Of a stretch of DNA of 64,000 nucleotides, positions 17,496-25,846 are shown piece by piece. The notes beneath the pieces were generated by a model. It was not told where the DNA came from, searched no databases, and was given only the letters and a program-made list of their open reading frames with translations. The position numbers and the translations under genes were made by a program. The DNA is from JBBSEX01 sp038239345 (GTDB lineage: Bacteria; Acidobacteriota; Terriglobia; Bryobacterales; Bryobacteraceae), in NCBI GenBank assembly GCA_038239345.1, contig JBBSEX010000003.1, positions 248,001 to 312,000 on the forward strand, read 5' to 3'. Position 1 is the first letter of the stretch, and each line of letters starts with the position of its first letter.

Positions 17496-18896
17496 ATGCC
17501 CAATCACTTGACGCTGACTGAGATGGCGGCGCAAATCCAAGCTCGAAAACTTTCTCCGGTGGAACTCGTCGAAGCTCATCTTCGGCAGATCGAGAAGCAT
17601 AATCCGCAGCTGAATGCGTTCGTTATATTGCTGGCGGATGAGGCGCGGGCATCCGCTAAGAATGCGGAACAGTCAATGATGCGCGGCGAGCCGCTGGGGT
17701 TGTTGCACGGGATTCCGCTGACGGTGAAAGACAGCTTCGACATGCAGGGCCTGCCGACTCGCTGTGGGAGCAAGTTGCTTCCCGATACCCCGGCGGCAAG
17801 CGATTCATGGGCAGCCCGGCGCTTTCGCGAGGCGGGTGCGGTGATCCTGGGTAAGACGAACTGCCCGGAGTTCCTGATGAACTACGAGACCGACAACAAT
17901 GTGATTGGACGCACGAATAGTCCTTGGGATTTGGAGCGAACGCCGGGCGGATCGAGCGGGGGAGAGTCGGCCGCAATATCGGCATTCTGTTCGGCGGGAG
18001 GAATCGGCAGCGATGGCGGCGGTTCAGTCCGGGTGCCCGCGCATTTCACAGGGATTGCAGGACTGAAACCGACGCCAGGCCGGGTTTCCGCGGCTGGACA
18101 CGTACCGGCGATCGCTCATCCGGGTGGCTTGTTGGGGGTTGCCGGGCCGATGGCGCGTACCGCTCGCGACGTCCGTACGCTCTTTGACGCGCTGGCCGGT
18201 TATGACATAGCCGATCCATTCTGTGTGCCTGTTCCTATAAGGGAAGTGGCACTGGATGGCTTGCGGATCGGAGTGATGGAGCAGTTCTGCGATGTACCCG
18301 TACAACCGGCGATCCGCTATGCTGTGCGCCACGCGGCCGAAATTCTACGCGGACTGCATTTCGATGTAGAGGCTTTTCGTCCGCTGGGGATAGAACGCGC
18401 GCCGAATCTTTGGTGGTTCTTTTTTGGGCACCTGCCCGTGCAAAAGCTGAAGGCGCTGGTGGCGGGACACGAAGGCGAAGCGCACTTTACCGGGACGGAG
18501 TTCTTGTACTCGATGATGGATAAGCCGGAGCCCACCGGGCAGGATGTCGTGGATGCCTTGGGCGAGCGGGATCGCATGCGGTATGTTTTTTTGAAGCAGT
18601 TGGAACAACATCCGGTGATTCTGTTGCCTGCATGTGGTGTGACGGCTTTTCATCATCGCGAACGGCGGTGGGAAACGGACGTGAAGAGCATCGGATTATT
18701 TGAAGCGATGATGCCGTCGACCGTATTCAATTTGTTAGGTCTTCCGGGAATGGTGATCCCGTTCGGGATGTCCCCCGACGGTTTGCCGGTTGGCGTTCAA
18801 CTGGTTGGCGCACCGTATAGCGAGGAGTTGTTGCTGGACTTGGCGGTAAAGATGGAAGACGCCCGGGGCCCATTCCCCGCACCCCGGGGATATTAG
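17496..18896 (+). CDS. Amidase (amidase-signature family)
   Basis: Amidase-signature enzymes hydrolyse carboxamides with a Ser-cisSer-Lys triad. The lysine is in GIPLTVKDSFDMQGLPTRCG, and the serines are in the Gly/Ser-rich run TPGGSSGGESAAI and SDGGGSVRVPAHFTGIAGLK. The start is set at the ATG at 17496 (466 residues), because alignment to the family begins with NHLTLTEMAAQIQARKLSPV; an ATG at 17469 would add 9 unlikely residues. The final TAG overlaps the stop of the convergent gene at 18893. Substrate is unknown: it could be a general amidase, and gatA is less likely because gatB/gatC are absent. Confidence 0.92.
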   Translation: MPNHLTLTEMAAQIQARKLSPVELVEAHLRQIEKHNPQLNAFVILLADEARASAKNAEQSMMRGEPLGLLHGIPLTVKDSFDMQGLPTRCGSKLLPDTPAASDSWAARRFREAGAVILGKTNCPEFLMNYETDNNVIGRTNSPWDLERTPGGSSGGESAAISAFCSAGGIGSDGGGSVRVPAHFTGIAGLKPTPGRVSAAGHVPAIAHPGGLLGVAGPMARTARDVRTLFDALAGYDIADPFCVPVPIREVALDGLRIGVMEQFCDVPVQPAIRYAVRHAAEILRGLHFDVEAFRPLGIERAPNLWWFFFGHLPVQKLKALVAGHEGEAHFTGTEFLYSMMDKPEPTGQDVVDALGERDRMRYVFLKQLEQHPVILLPACGVTAFHHRERRWETDVKSIGLFEAMMPSTVFNLLGLPGMVIPFGMSPDGLPVGVQLVGAPYSEELLLDLAVKMEDARGPFPAPRGY

Positions 18897-19183
18897 GCTT
18901 TCCGCTTTACAAGGTGGCGCGAGGCGATGTTTCTGCCTTCAAACGATAGGCCTTCAGCTTCCAGGCGCAGGCGCTGCTCCATGCCTGCTTCCCCGGGAAG
19001 ACGGATCTTACCGCCGGCGCCGACGACACGATGCCAAGGGAGTCCGTTCTTATCTGCGTCCTTTAAGGCCCACACAACTTGACGGGCGGCACCGGGAAAT
19101 CCGGCGGCCTCGGCGATCGCGCCATACGTGGACACCTTGCCACGGGGGATCCTCCGAATCGTCTTGCGAATCTGGTCGAGCAC
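18893..19183 (-). CDS. atl: Alkyltransferase-like protein (ATL), MGMT fold lacking catalytic Cys
   Basis: ATL proteins bind O6-alkylguanine in DNA and hand it to nucleotide excision repair instead of removing the alkyl group themselves. The 96-residue protein is only the MGMT DNA-binding domain: IPRGKVSTYGAIAEAAGFPG, AARQVVWAL with the helix-turn-helix, and then PWHRVV at residues 49-54, where MGMT would have PCHRV. Trp50 in place of the acceptor cysteine is the recognised mark of ATLs. It is downstream of the M24 peptidase gene with a 3-nt gap. Confidence 0.93.
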   Translation of the reverse strand: MLDQIRKTIRRIPRGKVSTYGAIAEAAGFPGAARQVVWALKDADKNGLPWHRVVGAGGKIRLPGEAGMEQRLRLEAEGLSFEGRNIASRHLVKRKA

Positions 19184-19186
19184 GTT

Positions 19187-20362
19187 TTAGTGAATGAGGA
19201 CGAGTGACCGCTGCATTTCGCCCGTGACTCGGGCCTCACCGTCGCCGATAAACACGTTCACTTCACTGCGTATGCCGAACTCAGGCAGATACACACCCGG
19301 CTCAATGGAAAAGCAGGTGGACGGTATGATACGACGCTCATCGTGCGTTTCCAGATTGTCCATGTTCGCCCCAGTGCCGTGGACCTCCGTGCCAATCGAG
19401 TGCCCTAGACGATGCACGAAGTATTCTTCAAATCCACATTCGCGAATGTAGTGCCGGGCCGCATCATCAACTTGCCAACCCTCCAGACTTTCGCCCGCCG
19501 AAACCGCCTGTTGTACGCGATCAATCGCCTTATCGCGCGCGTCGCGCACAACTTCAAAGACATTGCGCAGGCGGTCCGGAGGGGTCTTGCCACAATAGCC
19601 ATCCCAAGTGATGTCGTAATAGACGGCGTCGGGTTCGTTGAGCTTCGCCCACATGTCGATTAAGACCGAATCCCCTGCGTGGATCGGCGAGCTGCCTTCC
19701 GGTTGTGGCGAGTAGTGCGGATTGGAGGCATTCGCATTGGCACCGACGATAGGGCCGTGATCGGTGATCATGCCCTCCTCAGTGAAGCGGCGCATGATGA
19801 ATTGCTGCACTTCGTATTCGTTAATTCCGATGGAGAGACGCGCGCCGATGAGATCGAAAGCTTCATGGCGAATGGCGTCCACGCGTCGACCTGCCTCCAG
19901 GTGAGTTTCGAATTGCGTCGGGCTCCAGCGTGCTTCGAAGAATTGAATCAGATTGGCCGACGTGGCGACATCAATGCCCAGACTGCGAATTAATTCGATA
20001 GTGCCGGCATCAACCATCGACACATAAGGGATTGCGCAGTTAGGCGAGTATTGCATGGCGATTCTTTTCGCGCTGCCGAGGATAGCGCGGAGTCCATCCA
20101 GTTGCGTGTTCCAGCCGGAATACTTTTGCAGCGCGCCGGGAAGCCCGTTGAGTATCGACGGTTCAATGCGATGTACCAGGCCGCGGGGTTCGCCGCTGGC
20201 GGGGATGAAATAATACCAGCGCCGCGTAACATGCGAATCGAGTGGGATTCCGAGAATGCGGTATGCGAGGGCGTCGCGCACATGATGGTCGAAGAACAGC
20301 CACCCATCGAGCCTTTCGTCGCGAAGTGCGCTTTGTATTTCAGGGAGATTCATGGGAATCAT
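19187..20362 (-). CDS. M24-family metallopeptidase (Xaa-Pro peptidase type)
   Basis: M24 enzymes cleave N-terminal residues ahead of proline using a dinuclear metal centre. The 391-residue protein has an N-terminal creatinase-like domain (LDGWLFFDHHVRDALAYRIL) and a pita-bread domain: DSVLIDMWAKLNEPDAVYYD with ITWDG for the two Asp ligands, FVHRLGHSIGTEVHG for the His, CFSIEPGVYLPEFGIRSEVN for the Glu ligands. The start ATG overlaps the symporter stop (ATGA), with GAGG upstream. Pairing with a sodium symporter suggests peptide or amino acid use, which is inference. Confidence 0.92.
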   Translation of the reverse strand: MIPMNLPEIQSALRDERLDGWLFFDHHVRDALAYRILGIPLDSHVTRRWYYFIPASGEPRGLVHRIEPSILNGLPGALQKYSGWNTQLDGLRAILGSAKRIAMQYSPNCAIPYVSMVDAGTIELIRSLGIDVATSANLIQFFEARWSPTQFETHLEAGRRVDAIRHEAFDLIGARLSIGINEYEVQQFIMRRFTEEGMITDHGPIVGANANASNPHYSPQPEGSSPIHAGDSVLIDMWAKLNEPDAVYYDITWDGYCGKTPPDRLRNVFEVVRDARDKAIDRVQQAVSAGESLEGWQVDDAARHYIRECGFEEYFVHRLGHSIGTEVHGTGANMDNLETHDERRIIPSTCFSIEPGVYLPEFGIRSEVNVFIGDGEARVTGEMQRSLVLIH

Positions 20363-21771
20363 TTTGCCTCCTCAAAAAAGGGTTTCCATTTAGATTCCGG
20401 TGGTGGTGGAGTCAAAAGACTGACGGCCACCAAGCTTATGACCGAGGCGGCGAGAGCTGGATAGACGGCATCGGGAGCATCTTTCCACTGAAGCACGGAT
20501 TGCGCGATATTCCAGCCGACTGTGACGAGCGTACCCAGAAGGATGGAGCTGACAGCGCCGGCCGTAGTTGTCCTCTTCCAGAAGAACACGGCCATCACGG
20601 CCGGAGTTACGGCAGCGCCATAGACCGTATAAGCATACAGTGCGGCGGAGAGGATGGATTCAAATTGCGAGGCCTGTAGCAGCGCGAAGATGCCCAGCAA
20701 GACGACGATGATCCGGGAAACGATGAGACTCTTTTTATCTGACGCCTTAGGATCGATGAAACGCAAATATACATCGTGTATTAGATTCGTCGCGGGCGAG
20801 AAGAGATAGTTGTTGGCCGTCGAGATAATCTTTGCGAAGATACCACCCAGCAGGAGGGCGCCGATGACTGTCGGAAGACCAAGACGCGCTGTCATGGGGA
20901 TAATTTCCCGTGGCCTCTCCGTATGGAACTTAGAACTCCCGATGACCGCGAACGTGATTAAAAGCGTTTCTAGAACGACGGTGCCAACGATCCAACCGTA
21001 CACTGCGTATCGCGCATCTTTTTCAGATCGCGCGGCAAAGAATTTTTGGTACATGCCTTGATTTCCGATCAGGAGCAGTAGTGTCGGCATGAGAAATCCA
21101 AGCGCCTGAATAAAGGTTAAGTCGCCGAGCACGGTGAAGTGGCTGGCAGGCAGAGTCTGACGAACGGCAACCCAGCCGCCCGATTGAATGAGCAGGAGGG
21201 GCACGGAAATGACGACGATTAGCGTAACCAGACTTCCGATTACGAGATCAAGATAGGCGATCGAAGCCATTCCGGCCGCAGCTGTGAACGTGATCACGAA
21301 GGCTGCAATCAAATACATACCGGCAGTTCGACTAATGGTGGGAAATATTAAGTTGAGAATGTCGCCACCCCCCTTGAACTGGTAGCTAGTGATCATTGTG
21401 TAAGAGATGACGATGGCGATTGTCGCCAGGACGCGAGCAGTTGAGTTGTAGCGGGTTTCAAGCAGATCGGGGACCGTAAATTGGGCGAAGCGTCGTGCCC
21501 TGCCTGCGATGGACCAGATAATGATCAGCCCAATCCATCCGCCGGCGGGCTGCCACAGCGCCACGAAACCATTGCGATATGCGTTTTCACCGCCCGCGAA
21601 TAAGCTTCCCGCGCCGATCCAGGAGGAGAGGAGTGTGAAGACAAGCACGGTCCACGGTAGGTTGCGGCCAGCGAGCATGAAGTCAGTTTGATTGCGAACC
21701 CCAATAGTTTTTACGATGGTGACTCCGCAAAGAATAGCTACGACGATCCCAAGGACAATGGCGTAAATCAT
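20359..21771 (-). CDS. Sodium/solute symporter (SSS family)
   Basis: SSS transporters import sugars, amino acids or carboxylates with sodium. The protein (470 residues) has about 13 hydrophobic segments, starting AIVLGIVVAILCGVTIV. Family features are QTDFMLAGRNLPWTVLVFTL, SSWIGAGSLFAGGENAYRNG, PDLLETRYNSTARVLATIAI, and GGIFAKIISTANNYLFSPAT, which resembles the sodium-site helix 8. The C-terminal DAPDAVYPALAASVISLVAV leads to a short Pro/Lys-rich tail. It is co-oriented with, and overlaps, the M24 peptidase gene. The substrate is not predictable here. Confidence 0.92.
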   Translation of the reverse strand: MIYAIVLGIVVAILCGVTIVKTIGVRNQTDFMLAGRNLPWTVLVFTLLSSWIGAGSLFAGGENAYRNGFVALWQPAGGWIGLIIIWSIAGRARRFAQFTVPDLLETRYNSTARVLATIAIVISYTMITSYQFKGGGDILNLIFPTISRTAGMYLIAAFVITFTAAAGMASIAYLDLVIGSLVTLIVVISVPLLLIQSGGWVAVRQTLPASHFTVLGDLTFIQALGFLMPTLLLLIGNQGMYQKFFAARSEKDARYAVYGWIVGTVVLETLLITFAVIGSSKFHTERPREIIPMTARLGLPTVIGALLLGGIFAKIISTANNYLFSPATNLIHDVYLRFIDPKASDKKSLIVSRIIVVLLGIFALLQASQFESILSAALYAYTVYGAAVTPAVMAVFFWKRTTTAGAVSSILLGTLVTVGWNIAQSVLQWKDAPDAVYPALAASVISLVAVSLLTPPPPESKWKPFFEEAK

Positions 21772-21781
21772 GATTGCGGAA

Positions 21782-23035
21782 TTAGCTCCCTTTTCTGGGC
21801 GGCATCACGGGTTGCGGATCGATTTTGCGCCATTTTATGGAGGTTTTGAAATGAACCAAACCAGCGATATCTTTAGCGTCCACTACGGTAAATTCGACCG
21901 CATCATCAAGCCAATCCTGACTGTAGCCTTCCCAATGCTGCGTGGCAACAGTCAGTGTATATTCCTGACGCGTTAAGAAGCAATCGAATCGGAAGTCGAG
22001 CTCAAGCGTTTCTCCATCGACGAAGGATCCAAGCTCTACCTGTTCCACCTTGGTATTCGTTCCGAAGACGTCGACCCCCAGGCGGTTGCGAATAAGAACG
22101 CCAACCACGGGCCGGTCAACTGCGCGATTGAACTTTGCGCGGATACGAATGGTGATCGAGTCGCCACTCTCCACTGTGTTTATTGAATCGCCTTTATCGT
22201 CGATCAGTTCAACGCTCACTATCCGGCTTGTACCGTCGCCATGGCGGAAACTGCTAAGAAGCTCGCCGGTTCTTTCTTCTTCTTTCGCCGTGGCGCGTTC
22301 ACGTTCCAAGACAACGCCGACATAGCGGTTTACCACATCTTTCGGGGAACCTTCGGCAGCTATTCGACCGTCAAGCATGAGAATAGCGCGGTCGGAGAGG
22401 CGCTTTACAAGGCCGAGGTCGTGGGATACGAAGAGGACCGTAACTTTGCGTTCTTTGAGTTCTTCAAATTTTTGGATACATCGATTCGCGAAGATTGCAT
22501 CGCCCACCGCTAACGCCTCGTCGACGATGAGCACCTCGGGATCAACGTGAATCGCTGTGGAGAAGGCGAGTCGAACATACATGCCGCTCGAGTATTCTTT
22601 CACTGGTCGATCGATGAAACTGCCAATTTCAGCGAAAGCTTCAATTCGCGAGAAAACGCTGTGCACTTCGGCTCGCGACAAACCTAAGATTTCGCTACTG
22701 AGGTAAACGTTCTCTCGACCTGTAAATTCAGGGTTGAAACCCGCACCCAATTCAAGCAAAGCGGCCACTCTGCCGTGCGTTATAACGCGTCCACTGGTAG
22801 GGCGTAAGATGCCGCTGACAATCTGTAACAGAGTGCTCTTTCCCGATCCGTTCGGGCCTACTAAACTTAGGATTTCGCCTTTCTCAACAGAAAAGCTAAT
22901 GTCCTTTAAGGCCCAAAATTGCTTGGGAGGTCGAGTGCGTATGAGGGGGAGAAACTGGCGCAGGCGATCGGATGGATGCTGGTAAAGATCGTAGACCTTC
23001 GAAACGTTTTGAATGAGAACCACGGCCGATGCCAA
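21782..23035 (-). CDS. Wzt-like ABC transporter ATPase with C-terminal carbohydrate-binding domain
   Basis: Wzt ATPases drive export of finished O-antigen or related polysaccharides with a Wzm permease. The protein (417 residues) has Walker A LVGPNGSGKSTLLQIVSGIL, a Q-loop region with AALLELGAGFNPEFTGRENV, the signature KEYSSGMYVRLAFSTAI, Walker B ILIVDEAL-like EVLIVDEALAVGD and the H-loop VLFVSHD. Residues about 280-400 form a beta-rich domain like the Wzt polysaccharide-binding module (IRIRAKFNRAVDRPVVGVLI). No Wzm-type permease is nearby. It lies 31 nt downstream of the last phage-tail gene and in the same direction. Confidence 0.9.
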   Translation of the reverse strand: MASAVVLIQNVSKVYDLYQHPSDRLRQFLPLIRTRPPKQFWALKDISFSVEKGEILSLVGPNGSGKSTLLQIVSGILRPTSGRVITHGRVAALLELGAGFNPEFTGRENVYLSSEILGLSRAEVHSVFSRIEAFAEIGSFIDRPVKEYSSGMYVRLAFSTAIHVDPEVLIVDEALAVGDAIFANRCIQKFEELKERKVTVLFVSHDLGLVKRLSDRAILMLDGRIAAEGSPKDVVNRYVGVVLERERATAKEEERTGELLSSFRHGDGTSRIVSVELIDDKGDSINTVESGDSITIRIRAKFNRAVDRPVVGVLIRNRLGVDVFGTNTKVEQVELGSFVDGETLELDFRFDCFLTRQEYTLTVATQHWEGYSQDWLDDAVEFTVVDAKDIAGLVHFKTSIKWRKIDPQPVMPPRKGS

Positions 23036-23066
23036 CTATAGCGCGGCGATGGCATCATCCTCAACC

Positions 23067-25838
23067 TCATCCTAGATAAAGGGCACGGCGAAGACCGCTT
23101 GAGAGCGGGAGTGCGTAGCCGATTAACGCGAACTGATCAAGCGCGAAGAGTACGACAGACTCGAAGCCCATCCCCTCCGCCATCCGGGCTTCTTTTACCC
23201 AGGCCGTGGTCGGATCGCTGATGCCGACAAGATGACTCCGCTTTGATGAGGGAAATCCCATTGAAGTCCCGAATTGTACTGTCGTTTGGCTTAGGTTCAA
23301 ATTGCGACTTCCGGTATAGCCAAAACTTTCGGTTTTTAGGCAAGTCAGGGTCGCCGGCGTCCAATCAGCCCTGGGATAGTTAACGGTGGCGTTGAGTGCG
23401 GTGTTGTTTACATCGGTCGGATAAAGCACTTCGAACCGGCAATCCGGATATATTGCCCTCACATAAGAAATTATTCGAGAAGTAAAATCACCAATTTGCT
23501 TCGGCAAAAACTCCATCTCGTTCGGGTAAAGCTCAGGGTTCCCCGAGTGCGTCGTGATCGTGCTGATTTCCCGGCCGTATCGGCTCTCGAAGCCAATCTT
23601 CGTGTAGGAATCGTAAAATGGCATTCCGCCGTTGGCCTCGAAGTACCACCACTGCACCTCCCCGAATTGTACGTAAGGAGTGCATCCAGCTAACACTTGT
23701 AGACCGGCTGTATCGGCATAAACATCACGCCAAAATGTCAGGCTATCCAATGAAAAATTTGATTGCAAGGCAGGTGTATTGACCACAACGGCGGCGCCAT
23801 CGGGGTAACGCTGCGCGATAGTAGAGTCGGCGAATGGATCGTCGGGCTCCGCATGTAATTCCGTGCTGAAGGCGGACGAGCCGTCGATCCCATAGCTGCG
23901 AAGCGCTGTGAAGTAGCTAACCATCCAATCGCGAGCGGCCCGATTCAATCGTGGACTCGCCGTTAGATCAGTTCTCCAAAAACCATCGACCCCACCCACC
24001 AGTGTGGGCCCGGAGGTCGTCGCGGTGAAGGCCCCAGCCACGGGCGTCGCTTCGATTCGTATGGCGTTCCCGTCGAGTCCCATTGACCGCGAGGAAATCG
24101 TCAGCAATCCATTCGCACAGAGCGCGTGAATCGAGTTGTAACCATTATTCAATTCCTGCTCGAAAGCCTTCGCGATGGTCTCTGCGGAGTCGCCGATGAC
24201 GTTGACGTGTTGCAGGATGGCGTCGCTGCTTGTGGGTTGATCGGTCCGCCCAATTGTTAGCGTAGTAATTTGATTCGGCACAGGAACGCCCACAAACATG
24301 ACTAATCCTGACGCATAATTGTGCCCGAACCGCGCCATTTCGTAGAACCAGAGCGCACCAACGTAGTGATTAGCTCTTCCCTTAAATCCAAGTGAATCAA
24401 GCATCCAAGCTGTTCTCTCGGCTGGCAGGGCTATCGAGTGATCGGTGTCCCAATCGGTCGCCAGCGTTATTCTCGCCTCCGTCGCTGTCGCGGGCAAATT
24501 CCTCACCGGCATGGCTGCTTCCAGGAAGTCAAAAAAAAAGTCGGCGCCTTGAGGTCCCGCATGCGTCAGGGTAACGGTGTGGTTCCCAGCCGAGAATTCT
24601 CCCACGTAGTGCCGCACCAAAACATCCTCAGCCGGGACTGACAATAGGGTGGAACTTTGCACCAATCCATCTACGACGACATGGATCGTTGCGCCATTCG
24701 GTGTCAACCTGGTTCCAACGAACAGTGAGTGTGCCATTGCAGCCTGATAAGAACAATGCAGAGCTGAACCGACCATCGCGGTGCCACTAACATAAGCGAT
24801 GGACCCACTGGAGTAATTTCCGCGCCCCGACAACCATTCACCCGAATACTGCACAGCCAAATCGTCATTCTCAATCCGCTGACTTCCCGGTCCGGCGACC
24901 AGGTACTCCCGGTGGGTGCCTGCGACGGCCCAGGCAGACACGACCACACTAAACTCGGTGCGCACAAACTCACCAGGTTGCTGATCGGCCGAATATGTCC
25001 ATCTCATCTTGCGAACGTTGGCTGTTGGTACAGTTCGCCCAATCGAGTCGGTCAGTGATCTAAAATCTAAATCGATTCTCCACTTCGTCGGAGACGTTCC
25101 GCCGGCGAAATCAGCCCATGGCACATTCCACGAAGCATTAGTGGATCCTGATAGATATGTGTATACTCCAGCGCGATTTCCGCTTCTGCCAAACGTGCTG
25201 TCCACTACCGTTGGATGTCCAGGCCCCACGTAGTAAAGCCGTATCGTGTTTCCGGATTGTTCCGCCCGCATTGCCAGTGATGTGGAAGCAGCTCTGGAAT
25301 CATTCACCGCATCCATTAGAGTTGATAGTGCCGCTTCAAAGGAATCTCCTGAACGTAACTGGTATGTATAGTGTTCAGTTAGCAATCCGAACCCGACATA
25401 ATCCCCGGCAGTGGGAGTACCCGACAGCGTTAAATCCACATAAGCCGCGACATATTCGCCGTCAACAACCGTCTTGTGATCAGCGAGAGTTACCTTGTAA
25501 ATTTCTTCAGTGCCTCCTGAAGTCGCCCAAATTCGCAGATAGGGCCAATCGACTGTCGGGTAAAGATTTGCGTCGATCGCAATGCAATTCGTTCGGGTTT
25601 CCTCATACGAGAGTTGAAGTCCGCTCAGGTCGCCGTCGGGCAAGTAGCGGAATAACGGATGCTCGAAAGTGTTATCCCGGTTCCATTCAACAACCGCCCA
25701 ATCAAATTGCTGCCTCCACGATCCCGACAGCACAAAGCCGGCATCCGAGGATTGACTCATAGCGGCAATCGCCGATGGACGCAAAAAGTAACACTGCAAA
25801 TCACGATGAGGGCTGAGCTTTTGTAGATTCTCGGGCAT
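23067..25838 (-). CDS. Large phage-tail-associated protein with glycosidase-like C-terminal half
   Basis: This 923-residue protein is the last gene of the cassette, 8 nt after the hub gene. Its N-terminal half is beta-rich (repeats of short strands around AYVDLTLSGTPTAGDYVGFG and SGEWLSGRGNYSSGSIAYVS), with a jelly-roll-like stretch near residues 330-440. The C-terminal part (about 620-910) looks like a TIM-barrel hydrolase: DWMVSYFTALRSYGIDGSSA, YVQFGEVQWWYFEANGGMPF with an acidic residue before paired Trp, and EMEFLPKQIGDFTSRIISYV. I infer a receptor-binding or cell-wall or polysaccharide-degrading tail component. Family name uncertain. Confidence 0.8.
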   Translation of the reverse strand: MPENLQKLSPHRDLQCYFLRPSAIAAMSQSSDAGFVLSGSWRQQFDWAVVEWNRDNTFEHPLFRYLPDGDLSGLQLSYEETRTNCIAIDANLYPTVDWPYLRIWATSGGTEEIYKVTLADHKTVVDGEYVAAYVDLTLSGTPTAGDYVGFGLLTEHYTYQLRSGDSFEAALSTLMDAVNDSRAASTSLAMRAEQSGNTIRLYYVGPGHPTVVDSTFGRSGNRAGVYTYLSGSTNASWNVPWADFAGGTSPTKWRIDLDFRSLTDSIGRTVPTANVRKMRWTYSADQQPGEFVRTEFSVVVSAWAVAGTHREYLVAGPGSQRIENDDLAVQYSGEWLSGRGNYSSGSIAYVSGTAMVGSALHCSYQAAMAHSLFVGTRLTPNGATIHVVVDGLVQSSTLLSVPAEDVLVRHYVGEFSAGNHTVTLTHAGPQGADFFFDFLEAAMPVRNLPATATEARITLATDWDTDHSIALPAERTAWMLDSLGFKGRANHYVGALWFYEMARFGHNYASGLVMFVGVPVPNQITTLTIGRTDQPTSSDAILQHVNVIGDSAETIAKAFEQELNNGYNSIHALCANGLLTISSRSMGLDGNAIRIEATPVAGAFTATTSGPTLVGGVDGFWRTDLTASPRLNRAARDWMVSYFTALRSYGIDGSSAFSTELHAEPDDPFADSTIAQRYPDGAAVVVNTPALQSNFSLDSLTFWRDVYADTAGLQVLAGCTPYVQFGEVQWWYFEANGGMPFYDSYTKIGFESRYGREISTITTHSGNPELYPNEMEFLPKQIGDFTSRIISYVRAIYPDCRFEVLYPTDVNNTALNATVNYPRADWTPATLTCLKTESFGYTGSRNLNLSQTTVQFGTSMGFPSSKRSHLVGISDPTTAWVKEARMAEGMGFESVVLFALDQFALIGYALPLSSGLRRALYLG

Positions 25839-25846
25839 GTCGGTTT

